A stretch of 64,000 nt of DNA from Scolanthus callimorphus (Eukaryota > Cnidaria > Anthozoa > Actiniaria > Edwardsiidae): assembly GCA_033964015.1 (NCBI GenBank), contig CM066924.1, positions 7,546,251-7,610,250 of the forward strand, read 5' to 3'. Shown one piece after another: positions 32,231-42,904 of this stretch. Position numbers and translations under genes: made by a program. The notes below the pieces were generated by a model. It had not been told where the DNA came from, did no database searches, and worked only from the letters and a program-made list of their open reading frames with translations. The first letter of the stretch is position 1. Each line of letters begins with the position of its first letter.

Positions 32231-34030
32231 TTATCTATATATTAATACCGTAAGGAAAATCGTGCCCAAAATTCACCTTGGGCAAAGTTCTAATTCAAGC
32301 GATTTCTTAAGCGAGGGACAAAGCCGCCATCGCCTCCATGTTGAAAATCTCCCACAGAAACTAAATAGAACTCAGTTCGCGCAGCGGAAAGCACCAAAGA
32401 CATTGAAACCTAAATGGTTGTCTTCATTGAAGTTTCAACAAACGTACACACTACCTTGCTTCCCTCGGAGCACGCGCTAAGTCATGCTAAGTCGAAATGA
32501 CACATTTCCAAAACAACGTCCGTGAAAGTCATGAATAATAATCTCTAAGTATAAATCCTGACGGCTCTATCACAAAACGAAGGACACAAGTGACAAAAGT
32601 GTTCTATTTCTTAACTGGGACCCGAACCTGGTGGAACTTCTCAGACTTTACTACAACTCATTCTTGGCGGAATCTTGTGAGGACCCCTACCAGTGAGTTT
32701 GGGAGATCTGGACCTGTGTGCAGTACGCCATTTAGTGCGACTCCCTTAAATTTAGGACAACATACGGATACTATAGCAGATATAGCCAATCAAGTAATTT
32801 GGAACAACAAATTTATATCCGTATATATGTTTACCGCGCGCCGTTAATATTTTATTGATTTTTCAATATTTCCGATTGGCGATTTTTTTTTCATTCAACT
32901 ATGCGTTTCTGTATCCTGTGGGGTGAACAATGGTTCCTGTGACGCATGAAGAAGACATAGAACAAAGACCACGAAGAAGACAAAGAAAGAAGAACAAAGA
33001 CCTTCTTTGTTGTAGTTTCTATGTCTTCTTCATGCGTCATAGGAACCATTGTTCTTAAGAACTTCTCACCCAAGATGCATCGCGCATAGTTGAACGAAAA
33101 AAAAAAACGCCAATCGAAAGTATTCAAAAATCAATAAAATATTAACGGCGCGCGTAAAGCACATTTTTGTTTCGCTACTGTTCCCTTGGATAATGGATCT
33201 TTTTGATGAAATGTAGTTGACTTCTGCCTTTAGTGGCACTTTAAAGGATGCATTCTTTAGTTTGATCTTCCATTCTCGTGGAATGGCATCGTAAATACTT
33301 CTCAAGCGGAAAGACTCAAGTGGGGTTTAAATTATGCTTGCTTTGGTAAGCTTACGCGGCCTGACTCATCAAATAAATCTGCAACTCTGTTTTTTCCCTG
33401 TGACGAAATTTGAAAGCTGTACACCGATTTACCATATACGGATATAAATTTGTTGTTCCAAATTACTTGATTGGCTATATCTGCTATAGTATCCGTATGT
33501 TGTCCTAAATTTAAGGGAGTCGCACTAAATGGCGTACTGCACACAGGTCGAGATCTCCTAAACTCACTGGTAGGGGTCCTCACAAGATTCCGCCAAGAAC
33601 GAGTTGTAGTAAAGTCTGAGAAGCTCCACCAGGTTCGGGTCCCAGTTAAGAAATAGAACACATTTGTCACTTGTGTCCTTCGTTTTGCGATAGAGCCGTC
33701 AGGATTTATACTTAGAGAATATTATTCATGACTTTCACGGACGTTGTTTTGGAAATGTGGCATTTCGACTTAGCATGACTTAGCGCGTGCTCCGAGGGAA
33801 GCAAGGTAGTGTGTACGTTTGTTGAAACTTCAATGAAGACAACCATTTAGGTTTCAATGTCTTTGGTGCTTTCGGCTGCGCGAACTGAGTTCTATTTAGT
33901 TTCTGTGGGAGATTTTCAACATGGAGGCGATGGCGGCTTTGTCCCTCGCTTAAGAAATCGCTTGAATTAGAACTTTGCCCAAGGTGAATGTTGGGCACGA
34001 TTTTCCTTACGGTATTAATATATAGATAAA
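32231..34030. repeat. Large near-perfect palindrome enclosing LINE sequence
   Basis: From TATCTATATATTAATACCG at about 32232 the sequence reads inward and reappears in reverse complement ending near 34028. The inner pairing continues through CGCGCGCCGTTAATATTTTA (32835) and its complement near 33150, then GACGCATGAAGAAGACATAG (32942) and its complement near 33040. The axis is about 32990. The right arm has about 270 bp (33165-33432) absent from the left. Differences between arms are very sparse (about 2 in the 150 bp I compared). Both arms contain the same 72-codon frame and the same LINE fragment. Confidence 0.82.
32590..32847 (+). pseudogene. LINE ORF2 fragment in left palindrome arm
   Basis: The frame reads LTGTRTWWNFSDFTTT...LNLGQHTDTIADIANQVIWNNKFISVY, then runs out at the arm break. 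It is the mirror copy of 33670-33432 on the minus strand. NQVIWNNKFI is the kind of segment found between the reverse transcriptase and the C-terminal domain in L1/Tx1-like LINEs. It is a dead fragment. Confidence 0.6.
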
Positions 34031-34260
34031 TTATGCTTGCTTTGGTAAGCTTACGCGGCCTGACTCATCAAATAAATCTGCAACTTTAGAACTTTGCCCA
34101 AGGTGAATGTTGGGCACGATTTTCCTTACGGTATTAATATATAGATAAATTATGCTTGCTTTGGTAAGCTTACGCGGCCTGACTCATCAAATAAATCTGC
34201 AACTCTGTTTTTCCCTGTGACGAAATTTGAAAGCTGTACACCGATTTACCATATACGGAT
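33066..34260 (-). pseudogene. LINE-A, inverted 5' segment (post-RT region)
   Basis: Minus strand 33670-33332 reads NQVIWNNKFISVYGKSVYSF...VADLFDESGRVSLPKQA, and 33305-33170 continues with RSIYDAIPREWKIKLKNAS in another frame. These are in the expected order for the stretch after the reverse transcriptase of an L1/Tx1-like LINE. Near 34260 the sequence flips to the plus-strand 3' part of the same kind of element. Positions 34020-34204 contain a tandem duplication of about 120 bp of this segment (the block GCTTTGGTAAGCTTACGCGG repeats at about 33350, 34036 and 34160). Confidence 0.65.
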
Positions 34261-34261
34261 T

Positions 34262-35045
34262 ACCATATGCGAGCTTGGTAAATACATTGCACTCCGAACC
34301 CGTAATCATTGTTTCCAACGGTAATACAATTCTTTTAGATGATACTACTTCACAAGAATTATATAGTTGTTTCGTATCTAAATTAGTCGTCCCGCCAACA
34401 GCCAAGAACTTCTATACAAATTATTTTTGCGGCAACAACTTTGGACTGGAAAACTATTTACTTAATCCCCTTCCGTTGTTCTCTAGAAACAAAACTACGC
34501 AAGTTTCAGTTTAAAATCCTACATCGCATAATTTTCACGAACGCAAAATTATACAAAATCAGCAAAGTGCAATCCTCCCTCTGCTCATTCTGCCATAACG
34601 CAGATGAAACTCTGGAACACTGATTTTTTCAGTGTTATCATGTCAAATCCTTCTGGCGCGAACTAGAGATATTTTTAGATAAATACCATATTTATAGCGA
34701 ACATTTATGTGAACTGGATGTTATCCTGGGACTCTTCGAAACAAATGTTGATTTCATTTTATTGAATCATATCATAATTTTGGCAAAGTTTTCGATTTAT
34801 TCAGGCAAGCTAAAAAATATCAAACCCAATTTCGATGTGTTTTTTACAGAAGCTAAAATCAATTTACAGTAGAACTTGCCATTGCAAGAGAGAAGGATAT
34901 GGAATTATAGGCTCTCTGTAATTTATTTTTTCTTCTTCGTGCTTCTTGGGGAAACCCTGTTTCTGTTTGTTTTTGCTGTTGTTGGTATTATTCATTTCAT
35001 TTCATTTCATTTTATTTTACTTTATTTTATTTTATTTTTTTGGGG
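34262..35045 (+). pseudogene. LINE-A, sense 3' segment with C-terminal zinc-knuckle-like domain and tail
   Basis: The plus strand encodes SEPVIIVSNGNTILLDDTTS and KLVVPPTAKNFYTNYF, then after a frameshift at about 34435 KTIYLIPFRCSLETKLRKFQ, FKILHRIIFTNAKLYKISKV and LCSFCHNADETLEH, a stop, and FFQCYHVKSFWRELEIF. This is the conserved C-terminal domain of L1/Tx1-like ORF2, including the CxxC...H...C cluster. It ends with a 3' region and an (ATTTT)n-type tail at about 34990-35040. Two breaks make it non-functional. Confidence 0.75.
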
Positions 35046-35079
35046 ATGATATGTTAATGTGTGGGGAAGGGGGAGGAAA

Positions 35080-36620
35080 GGGGGGGCTAACATAACTCTG
35101 ACATAACCTGTTTGGCTGGTGCCGATAATAGACGGTAAACATTTTTCTATCCTGATGGCAATTGCCTTTGCTGCTATTTTGTAATCGACATTTAGGAGTG
35201 AAATAAGACGCCAAATTTATAATAAGAGTGTTTTTTGCTTTTTTCGGGATAAGCGATATTATTCCGCGTGTTTGACTAATAGACAGTCGCCCTTTGAGAG
35301 CGCACGGTTAAAACAGCGTACCACACATTTTGACCTCCTCCCAAAAGTACCTAGAGAACTTCATTGTGAGACCATCATGCCCGGTGTTTTTTTTTGCTTT
35401 AAACTTTTTCAAGGCCGCGAAGCATTCTTTTTCGGTTAACGCCCCTTCGCAAAGTTGTGCTTGTTTTTCGCTGATCGTGGTTACCGCTTCCATATTTTCA
35501 AGAAAATCTTTTCCTTTTTCTTCATTGCCTGACGTGTATAATTTTTCAAAAAATGTTTCTGCGCATTCATTATTTCTGACGGGCCTTCTATCAGTTTATT
35601 GTTTATCTCTAACTTGGTAATATGTTTACGGTTGTAGCTTCGCTTTTCTAATCCCAAAAAATATTTTCAGTTCCGTTCTCCTTTTTCGACCCAGCGCGCT
35701 TTGCTCCTTAATATCACTCCTTTAATTCGCAAGTCTAAAATTAAATTCAGTTTACATTGCGTTTCATCAAATTTAACCGCGAGGTCAGCCTCTTCCTTTT
35801 TGTCATCTGTCTGTTCCATTCTTGTCTTCAAATAATTTAGATCTGCTTGTAATTTTTTTCTTCGCTATTTTTTTTTGCATTTTGTATGGAAAAACGGCTA
35901 CAGAAACTTCTAATTTCCACTTTCATTAGATCCCAATATGGTCGATCATCTGTGACTTCTTTCTACTTTTCTCGAATCTCTTTGAAGTGCGAACGCATGT
36001 TGTTTGTAAACGATTAATCTTTTACAAGCGAAGAGTTAAACTTCCAGAAACCACGGCCTCTTCTTGGTTTGAATTTTTCACTTTTTAAATGCAAGGTAAT
36101 AGCCGAATGATCGGAGAACGGGTCGTACAGAATCTGACAGTCATCGGTAGCGCTTCATAAATGCATTGAAATTAAGAAATAATCCACGGATGCTTTTCTC
36201 GCCAAATGTTTGTAAGATGAAATTGTGTAATTAATTTGTTTATTCCTAAAATCACCCGTGATTTTTTTTTCGACCGGACTGCCGCCTTTTTATCCTTTTT
36301 GGAGAGTGCGCAGTTCCATTCTCCTGCAATAACCATGTTTTCTTTCGGGAAACTTGTCAAACAATTCGCAAGTTGTTCTAGTAGCACTAATTGTTCTTTT
36401 TGTTTATTGGGCATGTACACATTGCAAAATGTAAAAGGCTCATCATCGATTTTTGCTCGAAGCGCACGGGTTTACGGCACGGCAATTAAAACAGCTTTAT
36501 TTACTGCCTTTCGAGTGTACGAGAGAGACACAGTTGAGCTTGTTTCAATTCAAAATCAATCACCACATTTTACCAACCAACGAATATTTATTCAAAGCTT
36601 AAATCGCGGAAACTGATAAA
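35080..36620 (-). pseudogene. LINE-B, inverted 5' segment: APE endonuclease and start of RT
   Basis: Read on the minus strand from 36620: KAVNKAVLIAVP, FTFCNVYMPNKQKEQLVLLE, ENMVIAGEWNCALSKKDKKA and ITQFHLTNIWREKHPW form the apurinic endonuclease-like domain (normally nicks target DNA). Further on, LTEKECFAALKKFKAKKNTG then HDGLTMKFSRYFWEE (35493-35308) and RLISLLNVDYKIAAKAIAIR, IEKCLPSIIGTSQTGYV (about 35210-35090) are early reverse transcriptase motifs. Several frameshifts are needed. It belongs to the L1/Tx1-like group, as LINE-A. Confidence 0.75.
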
Positions 36621-36624
36621 TGAC

Positions 36625-37100
36625 CCTATTGTTCGAGAATACAAACTATAGAACATTGGCTCTTTTCATGTGCTAGTACCGTTGCCTTTTGGAATCTTTT
36701 TAAAACATGGTGGGGAAATTACACAAAAGAAGCTTTAAACCTAGATTTAGCATTGTCCCTTTATGGTAAACGCGATGCCTCATCAAACAGTAAAATTCTC
36801 AATCTAGCCCTTATAGTCGCCAGATACAAGACAAGCTTCCTAATTTTCAATGCTTCCTCATCCTTCTGAAAGAAAAATACACCAGAAAAAGAACAAGAAT
36901 GTGCCAGAGCCGTAAATAAATTAGGTGCCCTCAAAACAAAATAGTTAACTTTAAGCGGTTGGCTATCTAAATATTAACAGAACTCGTTTGTATTAGAATT
37001 TTGATTTTGCTTTTTCCCCATCTTCTGTTTCATGATTATTTGTATGTAATTATACGTATGTAATTATTTATATGTTATTATTTGTAATATATGTATGTGT
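36625..37100 (+). pseudogene. LINE-B, sense 3' segment
   Basis: Plus strand about 36645-36950 reads FSCASTVAFWNLFKTWWGNY, ALNLDLALSLYGKRDASSNS and KILNLALIVARYKTSFLIFN, then a stop and EQECARAVNKLGALKTK. This is the tail of the C-terminal domain of an L1/Tx1-like ORF2, followed by an A/T-rich 3' region (about 37010-37095). It abuts the inverted 5' segment at about 36620. Confidence 0.65.
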
Positions 37101-38990
37101 TGCAGGTTGAAATGAATGTCAGTTAGAAATGATTTTGAACTAGGTCAAATTCAATTTAAACTAGGTGACTTTGAAAAGTCCAAAGAGAAAAGTTGGTTAG
37201 GGTTTGGATAAGAAAAGAGGATTGCATTTAGTTTCCTTTGAACACTAAAATCAGGATAACCCTCGTTTTACAATGGTTAGGGTTTGTTTTTTTAATGTGG
37301 TTTGCATTTAGTGATAATTACATTCATATATCACATGTGAGTCTTAAGATTAATTCTGGGCCCTCTACCCAATCTTAAGGTAAGATGGATAGTTTCTGGA
37401 AACACAAAATACAATGGAGTAAAAAGTGCGTGTGGTAGGGGTACAAGTATCTGAAATTGCCCATTACTAGTTAGTTTGAGGGTCATGGAATTAGAACCAC
37501 ACTGTAAGGAGGGCTGTAATTTTGAAGCCAAAATCAGGGGACTTAAATTAATGTTGTATCCATGGGAAACTTAGCAGCCCTGCCCCCATTAAAATAATGA
37601 CCACTCGCTTATGGTAATCCGAATCATTTAAAGGAGATCTGCCTTACAATATAGGCACTAGCCGGATTACTCTGCACTGTCCTCCATCCATTTATGGATA
37701 AAATTACTCTAGAGTACCTGTCAAAGGCTATTGGCACAAGATTAGATACAACTCCCAACTTTATAATGAAATATGTCTTATTATTTCCTCGGCCGCTTGC
37801 AAGGAACCTGGAGGATTTGTACTCTGGAAGGCATCTCTTATAGAATGTTGCTGCTCGATTGTTAATTGCCTTTTCCAGTAGCTGTAGTCATCAGAGTAGC
37901 AAATGAGAATTTCCTCGCCAGCCTTTATTTTCAGTTCACCCTTTTCTTCACAAGCCCAGAAAACATCTCACCAGCCAATATAAAGGGTGCTCTTTGGGGC
38001 AAAAATATTATCCTAACAAGGACATCATCAGAGAACAGGAACGCTATACAATTTTTTTCAAATTTTATACCCATTTCTGACTGCCAGCCCTCTTTCCTGG
38101 AATTCTGACTACACCCCCAGACTAGTGGAGAATATGTTACATGCACATGTGCCACATGATGATGCTGCAAGCTGCACTGAAAAATAAAATATGATTTCCC
38201 ACTTTGCTGTCATAAATGTAAGGAAGAAACATTGCTCTTGAGTTCTGGGCTGTCCTAAAAAGTGTTCGCTGCTTAAAATGAAAATTATCTTCGAGCAGTT
38301 TGTATGTACCTGGACAATCTTGCCAAGTGAAATTGGATCTACCCTGCCATCAATGTCTACTGGTTGCCCTTGGAAAGTGTGGGTTAACACATAATCGCCC
38401 GCATCTCCTCCATCTTGGCGAGGTGTCCAAGGGGCAAGCAGGCATAGGACGTTATGAACATTACCTCTTGGATGTCACGGATTGCGAACAGTCCCATACC
38501 CGTAGACTGCCCTCCAAAGCCAACAACCAAGGAAGGGCGAACTTGTAAGAAGGCCTCGCCTTTCTTTAATACGAGTAATTGTTAGGGCCGCCAGATCTGA
38601 AACAATAGTGAAAAGTGTCTTTTGGACATGAAATTTGATTGCAGAGCAGTGGTTATTTTGGTTCCTTTGGTTGATTCAGGATTGCGAACCAGTCAAAAAA
38701 GGATAATTGGTAAGAATGCTTTCATATACCTTGTTTAAATGGTAAACAAAAAGAGGTGCTGCGCAGCGTTTGTGTTACAGCATGACTTTAAAATGTTAGT
38801 TTAAACGCTGTTGGTCGTATAAATGGTAAGAGCGAAGAATGAATGGCATTCCAGTAATTTCAGAGCTGCTTTTAAGGTGACTCATGCGAAAGTCAGAGCA
38901 CATTTCGCAAAAATATATTTTCGTCTACAACTTTAAAAATATGCTCGCTATGAACTTCAATCTTTGAGAATATAAGCAGGTGGGTCATTC
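37101..38990. other. Mostly non-coding stretch
   Basis: No gene is supported. The minus strand at about 38550-38395 reads VRPSLVVGFGGQSTGMGLFA then IRDIQEV, which looks protein-derived, but I cannot name it. Elsewhere I see only short chance ORFs. Confidence 0.3.
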
Positions 38991-38991
38991 C

Positions 38992-39208
38992 ACAGTAGAG
39001 ATGTAGACTCCGTGACAGCCATATATGGCCATGCAATTCTAAAACCTTTTAGATTGCATTAACCTCATTAAGGAAGTTTATAGTAATGACACCCTCTACC
39101 CTTCTAAAGTACTTTCATTTTGGTTGAGTCATTTATTTTAATTTTGTCACATCTCAAACCTTTCCTAATGTAGACTCCGTGACGTACGGTTTACTGTGGA
39201 ATGACCCA
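38992..39208. mobile_element. MITE, about 215 bp, AGGT flanks
   Basis: The ends are inverted repeats (GGGTCATTCCACAGTA and TACTGTGGAATGACCC). Inside them GATGTAGACTCCGTGAC occurs near both ends in direct orientation. AGGT flanks each side, possibly the target duplication. It has inserted beside a gene remnant on the minus strand at 39230-39650. Confidence 0.7.
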
Positions 39209-39229
39209 GGTATCTTTTGGCAATATCTA

Positions 39230-39650
39230 CGCATTATCACATCTCCATTAGTGCCAATACTTTTAATAGTATCTGAGCTTAAATGGACCCCTTCCTTGAG
39301 AAGCAAAGTGCCTATTTTAGAGTTTTAGTCGTGTTTTGGCCTACTTTGCTTCAAGCGAATCTCCGTTAACACTCGAGATCTTCATTGCAATGCTCACACT
39401 TTTTTAGTGAATCAATCAACATTGCTAAATTTACTACATAAGATCAGCGCCGTTTACCTTCTCGTATGGCAGCCTAGAACGTAATACTGGAGATTGGAGC
39501 CTCAAATGTCCCAGCGCTAGTCTGCATATCGGCATCATCTGTTAGAATTCGACGTTTTTTAGCCGTCATAGCTGCGCAGTGTTCTTCAAATTTTCTTTTC
39601 CTGGTTTGCCTTTCTGTCGGCAAAGGTTCGAAGGGTGCCTCCTACAAAAA
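39230..39650 (-). pseudogene. Fragment of an unknown multicopy gene
   Basis: After a good acceptor (TTAATTTTTTGTAG) at about 39645 the minus strand reads EAPFEPLPTERQTRKRKFEE, HCAAMTAKKRRILTDDADMQ and TSAGTFEAPISSITF, then TAG at about 39478. Another frame gives VNLAMLIDSLKKCEHCNEDLEC (CxxC). It looks like the N-terminal exons of a nuclear (KKRR-containing) transposon-type protein. I do not recognise it securely. Confidence 0.4.
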
Positions 39651-39946
39651 ATTAAGTTCCTTCTGACCAACATAGGCTTTATATTTTAGAATATATTTTT
39701 TTCACACATTTTAACAAATCTCTCGATCCTGCCAAATTCTGACCACAATGGCAGCAAACAATAAAATTATCATACAAAAGAAAATGCTCGGAGAGTAGCC
39801 AAGCGCGAACAAGCAAAATGGAATGTGATGCTCTGGCAAGCGGGAAACAATAGCAAATCCCAAAGCATACACTATACAAAAATACATTCAATATTTACCA
39901 ATGTTTGCGTCCATAGTTGACGATCTTAGAGAATTTAAATTTATAT

Positions 39947-40160
39947 GAGTGGAGATAAGGAATTAACCTTGTGTGAAAGCTAACGTGCTAATGGAATGGT
40001 CCCATGTGTGCTTATGGGCGTTAGCCCTAGTAAGCGGAGAAAGAGAAAAAATCTCTGACCCCGAGAGGGATTCGAACCCACGACCTCCGGAATTGTACAT
40101 CCAATGCTCTACCAGTTGAGCTATCAGGTCATACTGGGAGCAGGTCGGGGTATATTAGAT
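39947..40160 (-). mobile_element. tRNA-derived SINE, copy 1
   Basis: On the minus strand it starts with ACCCCGACCTGCTCCCAG, then a tRNA-like head (A box TAGCTCAACTGG, B box GGTTCGAATCC; about 40135-40062), then a non-tRNA tail with TCTCTTTCTCCGCTTACTAG and TTAGCACGTTAGCTTTCACA. It is nearly identical to the copy 314 bp downstream. The head does not fold as a clean tRNA, so it is a SINE and not a tRNA gene. Confidence 0.75.
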
Positions 40161-40260
40161 GTTGTGGTCACAGTAATGAAGTGAATATATGTAGATGTTC
40201 AGGCAAGCCTGTGGCCGCTTATGGTCCCATGTGTTCAACAGAGTTCAACAGAGTTCAACA

Positions 40261-40473
40261 GAGTGGAGATAAGGAATTAAACTTGTGTGAAAGCTAACGT
40301 GCTAATGGAATGGTCCCATGTGTGCTTATGAGCGTTAGCCCTAGTAAGTGGAGAAAGAGAAAACATCTCTGACCCCGAGAGGTATTCGAACCCACGACCT
40401 CCGGAATTGTACATCCGATGCTCTACCAGCTGAGCTATCCGGTCAGACTGGGAGCAGGTCGGGGTATAATATA
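40261..40473 (-). mobile_element. tRNA-derived SINE, copy 2
   Basis: Same structure and orientation as the copy at 39947-40160, with A box TAGCTCAGCTGG and B box altered to GGTTCGAATAC. AGAGTTCAAC is repeated in tandem immediately before it (about 40233-40260). Confidence 0.75.
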
Positions 40474-40489
40474 TAGATTTAGGCACTGC

Positions 40490-41265
40490 CTAAAAGCGGA
40501 ACTCGCAAATTACAAAAATTAAGCACTACTTCGCTGACCATCAGGCCACATAATTTATTGAACTACAAATCCCTCATTATTAAGATGTTATTTTACACTT
40601 TTTATACACCTACTTCATAAATGATTAAAAAAGGTTGCACATTCACAACTACATCATGCAATTGCATTTAGGTAGTACCTGTTCACACCATCATTTCACA
40701 TGGTAACGTTCTGAAATGTAATGTGAAAAAATAGCTAATTATTCACATCAGTATTTTACATGCAGTTCACATGTTTCCCTCCAGTAATGGGGGCAGATAC
40801 AGTGTAGTAACCAGAAACATATAAGGGAGTTGAAACGTGTCACGGCGCTAATTCGTGTGCCAAGCTTCGGAATATTCAAACTCATTAAAATTCACTAATA
40901 AGCATGTTAAGATTTAAGCACCATATTTGGAAAGCACCCAAACTCGCTTAAGCATAATTAGCAATGGCGGCCTGACGGAAGGAAGGCCGGCGGACCAAGA
41001 AAGCCTCAAGTAACGACAGCTAGAATCGATGGTATAGCTACGATATTGCCACCGCGACGCAAGAGGAAGTCTTTCTGAATATTTTTGAATTCGCTAACAA
41101 ATCTTGGGACAAGCCTCTTCGCCTAAAACGATCCAGATTTTGAACTTCTCCACTCGCTTTCATTTAGCCGCGTTATTACGGTACTATCGGATATCAGATA
41201 GTTATCTGATAATTACTTCTCTATACTTTGCATCTAGTATCTCATCGCTAACAGTAAAAGTAAAC
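40490..41265. other. Non-coding stretch
   Basis: No gene is seen. TATAGATTTAG with CACTG and CTAAAAGCGGA at 40476-40498 recurs at about 62869-62898. Confidence 0.3.
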
Positions 41266-42620
41266 CAGAAATTCTAATATCGGATATTACGCAATCTCTT
41301 GGATAGTTAATGCTTGTGTAGAGAAACATAGTATCTGATATTTATCTGATATTTTCACCTTCCAATTGATATTTTTAACTTTGAACAGCTTCGTTCTGTA
41401 AATTCTAATATCGGATAATATCGCAATCTTCTTGGATAGTTAATGCTTGTGTAGAGAAACATAGTATCTGATATTTATCTGATATTTTCACCTTCCAATT
41501 GATATTTTTAACTTTGAACAGCTTCGTTCTGTAAATTCTAATATCGGATAATATCGCAATCTTCTTGGATAGTTATTGCGTTTGAAGAGAAACATAGCAT
41601 CTGATATTTATCTGATATTTTCACCTTCTAGTTGATCATTCTAACTTTGAACAGCTTCGTTCTGTAAATTCTAATATCGGATAGAATCCTATGATATCTC
41701 TTTTCTGTGTAAATTGAGGACGAGATATTATAGGATTCAAGTATATTCAAAGCGTTCAGTCGGTAGATTCCGCCGAAAATAGCACTCAAAAAGTCGATAT
41801 CGCCCTCGTCGCTGCGCGACTCGTGCGATATCGCTTTTTTCGTGCTATTTTCTTAGCGGAATCTAACCTCCTGAAGCTTTGAATAATCCTATAGAATCCC
41901 ATACCTCTATTCTATCGCGCGCGCTGATTGGCTAAGAAGGGGAGGTATTTTTTGTGGAATACCCCAATTACACAGGACCCCCGTCATTTAAATTTAAAAA
42001 ATCGACGAGTTTTTTAGTTAGTACAGCGTTCCCGGACTATTAATCAGATAGCACATACAAAAATCAAATTTGCTTTATAATTTTTGATAGAAGTTAGTTA
42101 CGATAAAAGCAGGGGAAATGTATTTATCTCCACATCGGATAATATCGCAATCTTCTTGGATAGTTATTGCGTTTGAAGAGAAACTATCGGATAATATCGG
42201 ATAATATCCCAATTTTCTTGAATAGTTAATGTGTTTGAAGAGAAACATAGTATCTGATATTTATCTGATATTTTCACCTTCTAGATGATCATTCTAACTT
42301 TGAACAGCTTCGTTCTAGAAATTATAATATCGGATACTACAGTATATCGCAATTTTTTGGATAGTTAATGTGTGTGGAGAGAAACATAGTATCTGATATT
42401 TTCACCTTCCAATTGATCATTTCTAAGTTTGAATAGCTTCGTTCTATAAATTCTAATATCGGACAATACCGCAATCTTCTTGAATAGTTAATGCATGTGT
42501 AGAGAAACATAGTATCTGATATTTATCTCATATTTTCACCTTCCAATTGATATTTCTAACTTTGAACACCTTCGTTCTGTAAATTCTAATATCGGATAAT
42601 ATCGCAATCTTCTTGTATAC
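41266..42620. repeat. Satellite A, about 132-bp unit, interrupted by a foldback
   Basis: AATTCTAATATCGG recurs at about 41271, 41401, 41533, 41667, 42449 and 42582 (diverged at 42320), with spacing of 130-134 bp. Units also share AGAGAAACATAGTATCTGAT, TTTATCTGATATTTTCACCT and AACAGCTTCGTTCTGTA. Between about 41683 and 42130 the array is interrupted by an unrelated insertion. Confidence 0.85.
41685..41935. mobile_element. Foldback/MITE inside satellite A
   Basis: The ends carry ATAGAATCCTATGATATC and ATCCTATAGAATCCC. Inside, GATTCCGCCGAAAATAGCAC and CGTGCTATTTTCTTAGCGGA are inverted around a CG-rich centre (TCGCTGCGCGACTCGTGCG). A second copy in inverted orientation lies at 51893-52055. Confidence 0.65.
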
Positions 42621-42904
42621 AGGGGCGGATCCAAGGAGCGGTGAAGGAGGAGTCATGTCACGTTCCATTTAAAAAAAACAACAACAATCAAAATGCTTCC
42701 ATAATTTGAAGTAATAGAATTTGTTACCTTTATATACTAATTTGGACAATTTGGACTACTCCAAGAAGTCTGCATGCTTGTATTTCTACAAATGCGCTGT
42801 AAAGAACTAGTTCCCTATACACATATCCTGGTTCTACAATGCGCTGGAAAGAACTATAGCCTCATTCTACAATGCGCCGAGAGAACTAGTTCACTATGCA
42901 CATA

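Noticed and set aside
32262..33998. A conserved 72-residue protein encoded in both palindrome arms
   Set aside because: Identity of the two frames is explained by the near-identical arms; no independent evidence of coding.
38300..38548. A plus-strand gene near 38.4 kb
   Set aside because: The plus frame has no motif; the minus strand reads better but is too short to name.
40062..40446. Two tRNA genes on the minus strand
   Set aside because: Both sit at the same place within nearly identical SINE copies and neither folds as a clean cloverleaf with matched acceptor arms.
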